Assembly: GCA_021732895.1 (NCBI GenBank)
Contig: JAKFWE010000107.1
Span: forward strand, 1 to 6,112
Source of the DNA: Allobosea sp.
GTDB lineage: Bacteria; Pseudomonadota; Alphaproteobacteria; Rhizobiales; Beijerinckiaceae
Reading direction: 5' to 3'
Length of the DNA: 6,112 bases
Each line of letters starts with the position of its first letter. Position 1 is the stretch's first letter. Below the pieces are notes generated by a model. It made no database searches, had not been told where the DNA came from, and saw only the letters and a list, made by a program, of their open reading frames with translations. This document shows, one piece after another, positions 1-4,858 of this stretch. Both the position numbers and the translations under genes were made by a program.

Positions 1-1
1 G

Positions 2-898
2 GCCCTGGCGGCGCGCGGCGCCGACCGCGCCCGCGTCGAGGAGCGGCTGGCGGCTCTCGGTTATGTCGCGCTCGCGGCCGGCGACCAGCGGGTCTTCCGC
101 AAGCCGGGTGATGGCGAGGCGCTGCGCGACTGCGCCGATTGCCCGGAGTTGCTGCTCGTTCCGGCCGGCCGCGTCTCGATGCGGCTCACCATAGCCAACG
201 CGCAGCGGACGATATCGCTCGATCTGCCCCGGCCATTCGCAATCGGCCGCCACGAGGTCACACGGGGGCAGTTCGCGGCCTTCGTCATGGCGACGAACCG
301 CCGGATCGATCCGGGCTGCCACGTCCGGGCGCCCGTCTGGCGGCTCGATCCGGAGCTGTCCTGGCGGGAGCCGGGCTTCGCGCAGGCCGACGACCACCCG
401 GCCGTCTGCGTCAGCTTCGAGGATGCGCAGGCCTATGTCGCATGGCTGTCGCAGCGGACCGGGCAGCGCTACCGCCTGCCGAGCGACGCGGAGTGGCACT
501 ATCTCGTTGCGGCGGAGGACTGGGACCGCGGCGGCGTCGACCTGCTCTGCGCGATTGGCAACGGCGCGGATCGCACCGCCATGGAGGCGCATCCGCAGTG
601 GAGCGGCGCGGCCTGCCGCGACGGCTTCGTCAACACCGCGCCGGTGGGGCGGTTCGCGCTCAGCCTGTGGGGGCTGCATGACCTCAACGGCAATGTCTGG
701 GAATGGGTGTCGACCTGTGCGCCGGAGCCCAGCCCAGACGCCGTCTTCCCGCCGCCGGCCTGCGCGGCCAGCGCGTCGCGCATCCTGCGCGGCGGCTCCT
801 TCGCGGATGCGCCCGCGCTGCGGCTGACCGATGCGCGCATCGTCAGTGCGCCGGCGATCCGCGACCAGGTCGCCGGCTTCCGCGTGCTGCGGGAATAG
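2..898 (+). CDS. FGE-sulfatase-domain (SUMF1/EgtB/PvdO-like) protein, 5'-truncated by window edge
   Basis: The frame is open from base 2 to the TAG at 896-898 (298 codons visible), so the true start lies upstream. A TTG at 149 sits inside the domain and is unlikely to be the start. The visible part opens with a short helical stretch, then a Cys-x-x-Cys linker (CADCPE, codons at 131-148) leading into LLLVPAGRVSM, the usual entry to this fold. Further family motifs follow in order: GRHEVTRGQF, HPAVCVSFEDAQAYVAWL, YRLPSDAEWHYL, GLHDLNGNVWEWV, RILRGGSF and a terminal GFRVLRE. True formylglycine-generating enzymes carry two copper-binding/catalytic cysteines just after the GGS motif; here the sequence is RGGSFADAPALR with none, so oxidation of sulfatase cysteine is unlikely. 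Related non-FGE members include EgtB-, PvdO- and ligand-binding-type proteins, and the activity here is unknown. The N-terminal domain, possibly caspase-, kinase- or TPR-like as in some relatives, is outside the window. The fold call is secure and the function is not. Confidence 0.88.
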   Translation, partial: ALAARGADRARVEERLAALGYVALAAGDQRVFRKPGDGEALRDCADCPELLLVPAGRVSMRLTIANAQRTISLDLPRPFAIGRHEVTRGQFAAFVMATNRRIDPGCHVRAPVWRLDPELSWREPGFAQADDHPAVCVSFEDAQAYVAWLSQRTGQRYRLPSDAEWHYLVAAEDWDRGGVDLLCAIGNGADRTAMEAHPQWSGAACRDGFVNTAPVGRFALSLWGLHDLNGNVWEWVSTCAPEPSPDAVFPPPACAASASRILRGGSFADAPALRLTDARIVSAPAIRDQVAGFRVLRE

Positions 899-995
899 CC
901 GCCCGGCGCGGCGTCGATCCAAGGGAGGTCACGGGCTCGACCCGCACGGGCCCATCGAGCTGGCCGAAGCGCAGGCCGCCCTCGTCGCGCTCGTT

Positions 996-1403
996 TCACG
1001 ACAGCGGCGGCCTGCCCAGAAAGGCCTCGATTCTGGCCTGCAAGGCCTTCGGCTGGCTGAGTTCGCACTCCCAGATCACGAGCGCGCGCCAGCGTTGTTC
1101 CTGGAGCTGCGCCAGATTGGCGGCGTCGCGCACCCTGTTTCGGGCGATCTTCGCAGCCCAGTAGTCCGCGTTCGCCTTCGGCGCCCGCGCCCCGCGCTTG
1201 CAGTCATGACCGTGCCAGAAGCAGCCATGGACGAAGATCGCGATGCGGCGTCCGGGCCAGGCGATGTCGGGCCGGCCGGGAATGTCCTTGCGGTGCAGGC
1301 GGTAGCCGGGCGCGATCGGGCGAAGCAGCTTGCGCACGAGGCGCTCCGGCGCGGTGTCGCGCGACTTGACGGCGCGCATGATGGCGGAGCGGTCAGTCGC
1401 CAT
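996..1403 (-). CDS. vsr: Very short patch repair (T:G mismatch) endonuclease Vsr
   Basis: This 135-residue protein nicks DNA 5' of the T in T:G mismatches that arise when 5-methylcytosine deaminates, starting very-short-patch repair. It opens with a family-typical TDRSAIMRAVKSRDTAPE segment, followed by LHRKDIPGRPDIAWP with catalytic Asp46, and then FVHGCFWHGHDC. There His59, Cys61, His64, His66 and Cys68 match E. coli Vsr H64, C66, H69, H71 and C73 at a constant offset of 5. Phe62-Trp63 fit the mismatch-intercalating aromatic pair. WECE carries Cys113, the fourth zinc ligand. Length equals the family norm, and no catalytic or zinc residue is missing. The ATG at 1403 gives the usual Vsr N-terminus; a TTG at 1415 would add only four residues. 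The ATG lies 11 nt inside the end of the upstream GIY-YIG nuclease gene, and the methyltransferase lies before that, so the three are probably co-transcribed. The target context is presumably the site of that methyltransferase. No strong Shine-Dalgarno is visible, consistent with coupled translation. Confidence 0.95.
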   Translation of the reverse strand: MATDRSAIMRAVKSRDTAPERLVRKLLRPIAPGYRLHRKDIPGRPDIAWPGRRIAIFVHGCFWHGHDCKRGARAPKANADYWAAKIARNRVRDAANLAQLQEQRWRALVIWECELSQPKALQARIEAFLGRPPLS

Positions 1404-2001
1404 TTTCGCGGCCAACGATCTCGGCGCCGGCCTCTTTCAGCAACAGGCCGTGGTAGCGCATGAGGCGCTCAAAATGAGCGCGCATTGAGCGAACGATTTC
1501 TCGGGAATCCTTAACTGTCAGGTAGTGGCTGACCATCTGGCCATAGTGCTCGGCTTGCCTTGGAAGTCGCAGGCTGGGCGTCTTCCGAAGCGCGATTTCG
1601 GCGTCGTCAATCACCTGAATGCATTGAACAGGATTGGGAATCTGGAAATCATTGGGCGGCGCCGGCGGGATGCGGCCATTCATCAAGGTCGATTTCGGAT
1701 CCCACTGATGAAAAAGACCGGATTCAAGGGCATTTATCTGCGCCTTGTCGGTCTCCGGCCATACTCTGACAAAAGCGATCTCCCATACGTCGAGTTGCCG
1801 ATTGGCGATCATGTCCGACCGTGCCGAGGTCAGATGTCTCTGGACGCGCCCTCTGATTCCTCGCTCTTTGACGGCGACCGTTTGGCCAACATAGATCGGG
1901 ACATCGTCAAGGTCGGAAAGCGCATAGACGCCGATCTGTGTCGTAATCTGCCGGACCGCGCTTTCGCGGAACCTGATGTTGGAGTTTCTGAGTTTTTTCA
2001 C
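1393..2001 (-). CDS. GIY-YIG nuclease, candidate restriction endonuclease of the cassette
   Basis: The GIY-YIG catalytic set is complete. Numbering from an ATG at 2040, it is GVY (Tyr39), IYVG (Tyr50), RVQRH (Arg65, His69), ALESGLF (Glu106) and LMNG (Asn121). The 11-residue Tyr-Tyr, 4-residue Arg-His and 15-residue Glu-Asn spacings equal those of I-TevI (Y6/Y17, R27/H31, E75/N90). The C-terminal ~90 residues are helical-looking and not recognised. I prefer the GTG at 2001, giving 202 residues: it overlaps the methyltransferase stop as GTGA, a classic coupling arrangement, and yields a Lys-rich start just before the domain. The ATG at 2040 would give 215 residues with a 43-nt overlap; neither start has a clear Shine-Dalgarno. 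Stand-alone GIY-YIG proteins of about 200 residues include Type II enzymes such as Eco29kI, and the position between a C5 methyltransferase and Vsr makes a restriction role the best inference. A repair or housekeeping role is not excluded. GC is about 55% by hand count over 1501-1800, well below its neighbours, suggesting separate acquisition. Confidence 0.85.
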   Translation of the reverse strand: MKKLRNSNIRFRESAVRQITTQIGVYALSDLDDVPIYVGQTVAVKERGIRGRVQRHLTSARSDMIANRQLDVWEIAFVRVWPETDKAQINALESGLFHQWDPKSTLMNGRIPPAPPNDFQIPNPVQCIQVIDDAEIALRKTPSLRLPRQAEHYGQMVSHYLTVKDSREIVRSMRAHFERLMRYHGLLLKEAGAEIVGRENGD

Positions 2002-3143
2002 GCCGCCGCCGACCGAACGCCCTTTGCGCCATCTATGCATCGCGAAAGCAGGTTTTCCGCCAAAAACCGCACCACCGGCACCGCCACCCCATCCCCCAGC
2101 AGATGATACGCCTCGTTATAGCGCGCCGGCAGCTTGTAACCCTCCGCCACGCCCATCAGCCGCGCCGCCTCGCGCGCCGTCATCAGCCGCGAGCGCACCC
2201 GGCCCTGCTCGACCATCACGACGGTTTGCCGGCTGGAGCCGCCTTCGGGCGTGCGCAGGCAGCCGGCGACGCCGTCGAAGCGGATTTCGGCGCGCTGCAC
2301 CTTCTCGCCGTGAGCATCGAGGCGCGTGCGGCGATAGACCGTCCCGAACAGGCGGCCGCCCTTGTCGATTGCGGTCTGCAGCTTGGCGCGATTGACCTCC
2401 GACATCATAGCGATGAGCCGCTCGGTCTCGGCCGGCGAATGCCATGTGACGTCGTCGCACTCGTCGATCAGTTGATCGAAACCAAGATTGCGCTTCGGCG
2501 GCGGCGGCAGACGCCACCAGCGCCACGCCTTGCGCAGGTCCGGCCGCAGCGCCGCTTGAGCCTTGCACAGCGCGGCCGAGGCCCATGCGCTGTCCGGATC
2601 CTCGGCGACGAGCGATCTGGCGATCGGGACATCCTTGCGCACCGCGACGATGAACAGCCTCGGCCGCGACTGGGGCACAAAATGCGCGGCGTCGATCGTC
2701 AGCGCGCCAAAGACATAGCCGAGTTCGAACAGCGACCGGCACAGCACATCGAAATCGCGACCGCGATTGGAGGTGATGGCGCCGACGACGTTTTCGATGA
2801 CGAGAATGTTCGGCGCGCGATGGTCGCGGCGCAGGCCTCGCATCAGCAGATCGAAGCCCCAGAACGCCCCGGAGCGTTCGCCTTCGAGACCGGCCCCATT
2901 CCCGGCCAGCGACAAATCCTGACAGGGGAACGAAGCCCAGGCCAGGTCTGCCAGGCCCGGCAGGTCGGCGGCGTTCAGCTTGTGAATGTCGCCGAGCTTG
3001 AATTCCGCGCCGCCCCAGTTCTCGACATAGCTCCGGCCCTTCCTGGGGTCGAAATCATTCGCGAACAGGCAGCGCCAGCCCTCGCCGAGACCGGCGCGGG
3101 CCATGCCGCCGCCGGCGAAGAATTCGTAGAAGGTCGGCTGCAT
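1998..3143 (-). CDS. DNA (cytosine-5-)-methyltransferase
   Basis: This 381-residue AdoMet-dependent enzyme methylates C5 of cytosine in a specific DNA site. The conserved C5-MTase motifs are present in order: motif I FYEFFAGGG (5-13, AdoMet binding), motif IV SFPCQDLS with catalytic Cys74, motif VI IENVVG (116-121), motif VIII QSRPRLFIVAVR (158-169), motif IX LMTAREAARLMG (320-331) and motif X GDGVAVPVVRFL (350-361). The stretch of about 150 residues between VIII and IX is the target-recognition region; its specificity cannot be read by eye. Length and motif order are normal and nothing is missing. The ATG at 3143 is supported by a GAGG Shine-Dalgarno at 3149-3152 with a 5-nt spacer. It is the first gene of a three-gene set with the GIY-YIG nuclease and vsr; its stop overlaps the preferred nuclease start by 4 nt. 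A candidate promoter lies at 3171-3199. GC is about 68% in a hand-counted 60-nt sample (2281-2340), like the host, unlike the nuclease gene. It could be an orphan Dcm-type enzyme, but the context favours a restriction-modification partner. Confidence 0.95.
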   Translation of the reverse strand: MQPTFYEFFAGGGMARAGLGEGWRCLFANDFDPRKGRSYVENWGGAEFKLGDIHKLNAADLPGLADLAWASFPCQDLSLAGNGAGLEGERSGAFWGFDLLMRGLRRDHRAPNILVIENVVGAITSNRGRDFDVLCRSLFELGYVFGALTIDAAHFVPQSRPRLFIVAVRKDVPIARSLVAEDPDSAWASAALCKAQAALRPDLRKAWRWWRLPPPPKRNLGFDQLIDECDDVTWHSPAETERLIAMMSEVNRAKLQTAIDKGGRLFGTVYRRTRLDAHGEKVQRAEIRFDGVAGCLRTPEGGSSRQTVVMVEQGRVRSRLMTAREAARLMGVAEGYKLPARYNEAYHLLGDGVAVPVVRFLAENLLSRCIDGAKGVRSAAA

Positions 3144-3170
3144 GGGAGCCTCGGCGAAGCGGTGACGGAG

Positions 3171-3199
3171 AAACTAGGATTCAGGTTTCGTTCTGTCCA
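3171..3199 (-). promoter_or_regulatory. Candidate sigma70 promoter of the methyltransferase operon
   Basis: Read on the minus strand, TGGACA (3199-3194, 5 of 6 to TTGACA) is followed by a 17-nt spacer and TAGTTT (3176-3171, 3 of 6 to TATAAT). Transcription would start about 20-25 nt before the methyltransferase ATG, leaving room for the GAGG ribosome-binding site at 3149-3152. The -10 match is poor, so this is a position-supported guess. Confidence 0.35.
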
Positions 3200-3297
3200 G
3201 CCCGGCGCGGGTTCCCGTGCGACGGCCCCCCTCCCGGAACCATCGCCTCCCGCAGCGCGTTTTGCTCTGCGGCGACGACGAAGCACCAAGCATCCGT

Positions 3298-3302
3298 GGA
3301 GG
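3298..3302 (+). promoter_or_regulatory. Strong ribosome-binding site of the Arg-rich small protein gene
   Basis: GGAGG ends 6 nt before the ATG at 3309. It fixes the start of the short gene, which otherwise sits inside a much longer open frame running from 2103 that is only the reverse-strand shadow of the methyltransferase gene. Confidence 0.75.
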
Positions 3303-3308
3303 AAACCG

Positions 3309-3611
3309 ATGGACAGACGTTCCTTTCTGACCAGCCTGATCGGCGGGTTCGCGCTCGCAGGCTCTGGCGGCGTCGCGCTCGCCGCGTCCGCCAAGCCGGC
3401 CGCGATCGAGCCAGATGGCGCGACCGCAGGCGATACCGAGGCTCTCGCCGCCAGGGTCGATGCAGCCGACGCCGAATTCTCGCAGTACTATTATTATCGC
3501 CGCCGTCCGCGCTGGCGCCGGCGCTATTACCGCCGTCCCTATGGCTTCTATCGCCGGCCCCGGCGCTTCTATCGCGGTCGCCGCTTCGACTGGCGCGCTC
3601 GCAGGCGCTGA
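3309..3611 (+). CDS. Tat-signal small protein with Arg/Tyr-rich (protamine-like) C-terminus
   Basis: A 100-residue protein. It begins MDRRSFLTS, a twin-arginine motif (RRxFL), then a hydrophobic stretch LIGGFALAGSGGVALAA (10-26) with AxA-type signal cleavage sites, so Tat export to the periplasm is likely. Residues about 34-56 form an acidic, Ala-rich spacer (E34, D36, D42, E44, D51, D54, E56). From residue 60 to the end (41 residues) there are 20 Arg, 9 Tyr, 3 Phe and 2 Trp, no Lys, no Cys and one Asp, organised as loose YRRP/FYRR units. Similar small proteins occur in Rhizobiales and are sometimes auto-annotated as protamine-like; no function is established to my knowledge. Binding of an anionic polymer (nucleic acid or acidic envelope polysaccharide) is only an inference from charge. 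The start is backed by GGAGG 6 nt upstream. It is transcribed alone, divergent from the methyltransferase and convergent with gcrA. Confidence 0.8.
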   Translation: MDRRSFLTSLIGGFALAGSGGVALAASAKPAAIEPDGATAGDTEALAARVDAADAEFSQYYYYRRRPRWRRRYYRRPYGFYRRPRRFYRGRRFDWRARRR

Positions 3612-3644
3612 TCCCAGGCGGCGGTCGAACCGGTGAGAGAGAGG

Positions 3645-3671
3645 AGGGCGTCGCACGAAGCGCGACGCCCT
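3645..3671. terminator. Probable bidirectional terminator hairpin between the Arg-rich gene and gcrA
   Basis: GGGCGTCGC (3646-3654) and GCGACGCCC (3662-3670) form a perfect 9-bp stem around a 7-nt loop, extendable by an A-T pair (3645/3671). It lies 34 nt after the stop of the plus-strand gene and 38 nt after the stop of gcrA on the minus strand, as expected for a shared terminator between convergent genes. The flanking T/A tracts are weak (only TT on the plus strand), so intrinsic termination may be inefficient. Confidence 0.6.
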
Positions 3672-3708
3672 TATCCATCCGGGCCGCAGCGTCGGCCCCG
3701 CGCCCGCC

Positions 3709-4266
3709 TCAGGCGCGCGCGACCCGGCGGTCGCGGCGGCGATCGGCGGCCGGCTGGTAGGCGATGCGGGCGTGGTGCGTGCAATAGGGCATCCCGGTGG
3801 CGGAACGCCCGCCGCAGAAGCGGAATTCCGGCGTCGTCGGATCGCCCATCGGCCAGCGGCACATGTATTCGCGCAGCTCCATCATGGTGACGCGCTCCGA
3901 GAACGGCACCACGACATCCTCCGACAGCGCCGGCGCGGCCTGGACCCGCGCCTCCGGGTTCGGCGCATAGTGATGCGCGAGCGCATTGGCCCCGCGCGTC
4001 ATGCCGCCGCCGGAGGCATGGCCGTTGCCGCCATGGCCCGCGCTCCGCTCGGACGGCTTGCGCGCCGGGGCCGCGCGCGGCGCGCCGGAGCCGGATGGCG
4101 GATTCTTCGCCCTTCCGGACAAGCCGAGGCGGTGCACCTTGCCGATGACGGCGTTGCGCGTGACGGCGCCGAGCTCGCCGGCGATCTGACTGGCGCTCAG
4201 CCCGTCGTTCCAGAGCTTCCTGAGAAGCTCGACGCGCTCTTCCGTCCACGGGCCGGGATCGTTCAT
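3709..4266 (-). CDS. gcrA: Cell-cycle regulator GcrA, sigma70 cofactor reading GANTC methylation
   Basis: A 185-residue protein. Residues 7-49 are the signature N-terminal DNA-binding region (WTEERVELLRKLWNDG, LSASQIAGELG, VTRNAVIGKVHRLGLSGRAK). Residues about 55-115 are a Gly/Ala/Pro-rich linker. Residues about 120-171 are the conserved C-terminal domain (MMELREYMCRWPMGDP, EFRFCGGRSATGMPYC, THHARIAYQP) with Cys136, Cys151, Cys162, His164 and His165. In Caulobacter, GcrA binds the sigma70 subunit of RNA polymerase through the C-terminal domain and acts at promoters holding CcrM-methylated GANTC, controlling division and replication genes. Length is close to the 173-residue Caulobacter protein. 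The ATG at 4266 is preferred because AGGTGA (4277-4272) lies 5 nt upstream; an ATG at 4284 in the same frame lacks this. The gene is divergent from argD. The upstream region has an unusual GANTC cluster, suggesting control by methylation. The reading frame extends upstream to 4401, but those residues do not resemble the family. Confidence 0.96.
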   Translation of the reverse strand: MNDPGPWTEERVELLRKLWNDGLSASQIAGELGAVTRNAVIGKVHRLGLSGRAKNPPSGSGAPRAAPARKPSERSAGHGGNGHASGGGMTRGANALAHHYAPNPEARVQAAPALSEDVVVPFSERVTMMELREYMCRWPMGDPTTPEFRFCGGRSATGMPYCTHHARIAYQPAADRRRDRRVARA

Positions 4267-4442
4267 GGGCTTCACCTGCTTCATCGCGCAGGCCCTCGCG
4301 GGCCGGCATGGGGCCGATCGCGGCGGAATCCGAACCCCGCGGCGTCCGTCGCAAGACGGAAACCGGGACAGCCGAAACTGACGGAACGGGGGGCGCCGCA
4401 CGAGATGTCGTATCTGATGAAGTTGAGACTACAAGATGGCGC

Positions 4443-4544
4443 GACTCGGCGACAAGAGTCGGCGAATCGGAAAACGGCTTTTCCCCAGGCCAATCGTGAA
4501 AATTCCGTCAAGGCGAATCTCGAAAGCAACAGTGCCGTTGAGTC
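4443..4544. promoter_or_regulatory. Cluster of five GANTC (CcrM) methylation sites upstream of gcrA
   Basis: GANTC occurs at 4443-4447 (GACTC), 4456-4460 (GAGTC), 4464-4468 (GAATC), 4515-4519 (GAATC) and 4540-4544 (GAGTC). By chance one would be expected per 256 bp at even composition. The first two lie in near-identical 10-mers (GACTCGGCGA at 4443-4452, GAGTCGGCGA at 4456-4465) and also form a 6-bp dyad (CGACTC/GAGTCG, 8-nt spacer). GGCGAATC recurs exactly at 4461-4468 and 4512-4519. In Alphaproteobacteria CcrM methylates GANTC and GcrA responds to it; autoregulation of gcrA here is an inference. Confidence 0.6.
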
Positions 4545-4567
4545 ACCTCCGCGCAGCGCCGGCGGAA

Positions 4568-4596
4568 TTGACAGGGCGGGGCGCGATTAGCATATT
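4568..4596 (+). promoter_or_regulatory. Sigma70-type promoter directed toward argD
   Basis: A perfect TTGACA (4568-4573), a 17-nt spacer and CATATT (4591-4596, 4 of 6 to TATAAT) form the best promoter match seen in the spacer. Predicted transcription starts near 4603, giving argD a leader of about 255 nt, or driving an independent small RNA. Confidence 0.5.
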
Positions 4597-4606
4597 GATC
4601 GGGAGC

Positions 4607-4673
4607 CGCCGCCCTCATGGGCGGCGCTGGCGTTTCTGACGGGCGATGCGGAGCCCCGGCTTCGTCTCCGCAT
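4607..4673 (+). other. Two tandem perfect hairpins at the start of the argD leader
   Basis: Hairpin 1 is CGCCGCCC (4607-4614) with GGGCGGCG (4619-4626) around a TCAT loop. Hairpin 2 is ATGCGGAG (4646-4653) with CTCCGCAT (4666-4673) around a 12-nt loop. They begin a few bases after the predicted transcription start. A third, GGCGACG (4748-4754)/CGTCGCC (4759-4765) with an ATAG loop, lies farther down. None is followed by a T-run. They do not match a riboswitch or T-box that I recognise. High GC makes some hairpins expected, so the functional reading is tentative. Confidence 0.4.
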
Positions 4674-4858
4674 GAATTCACCGCATGGGTTCGATCGAGG
4701 GTCACGGGCGATGTGGACGGTGAAGCGACGAGCGACCCGGACCTTGCGGCGACGATAGCGTCGCCAACCGGGCGGCGACGGCGGTCCCCGCCTTCGGCCC
4801 GTCACGCTTTCCGTCGCATCCTGCTCATCCGCTCCTCGTCATTCCGGGATCGTCCGTC

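Larger units (their letters stand above)
4267..4858. other. 592-bp divergent intergenic region, gcrA/argD
   Basis: No convincing gene is seen here. The left half (4267-4544) is the presumed gcrA control region and holds all six GANTC sites of the spacer (4326-4330 and five at 4443-4544). It also has a DnaA-box-like TTTTCCCCA (4479-4487, one mismatch to TTNTCCACA). A minus-strand TTGACG at 4511-4506 has no good -10 partner. The right half (4545-4858) is the argD leader: a plus-strand promoter, several perfect hairpins, and an 81-codon open frame (4617-4862) that overlaps the argD start as ATGA but has mixed third-codon bases unlike its neighbours. Confidence 0.7.

Noticed and set aside
935..960. 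Imperfect hairpin (GCTCGA/TCGAGC enclosing CCC-GCAC-GGG) between the convergent FGE-like gene and vsr
   Set aside because: The stem has a 4-nt bulge and there is no T-run on either strand, so it is too weak to call a terminator. Otherwise the gap 899-995 shows nothing.
3205..3222. Near-palindrome GCGCGGG-TT-CCCGTGC in the spacer before the Arg-rich gene, considered as a controller-protein operator
   Set aside because: No controller gene is present in the cassette, and such a short near-palindrome is common in GC-rich DNA.
2103..3308. Long plus-strand open frame (about 400 codons) continuous with the Arg-rich small protein
   Set aside because: It is antisense to the methyltransferase gene, which has all C5-MTase motifs. 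The GGAGG site and Tat signal place the real start at 3309.
3671..3679. DnaA-box-like TTATCCATC just after the terminator hairpin
   Set aside because: It has two mismatches to TTATCCACA and lies downstream of gcrA between convergent genes, with no companion boxes or AT-rich region.
4482..4511. Minus-strand TTGACG (4511-4506) as the gcrA -35 element
   Set aside because: At 16-19 nt spacing the -10 position is a CTGGGGA-type sequence with no resemblance to TATAAT.
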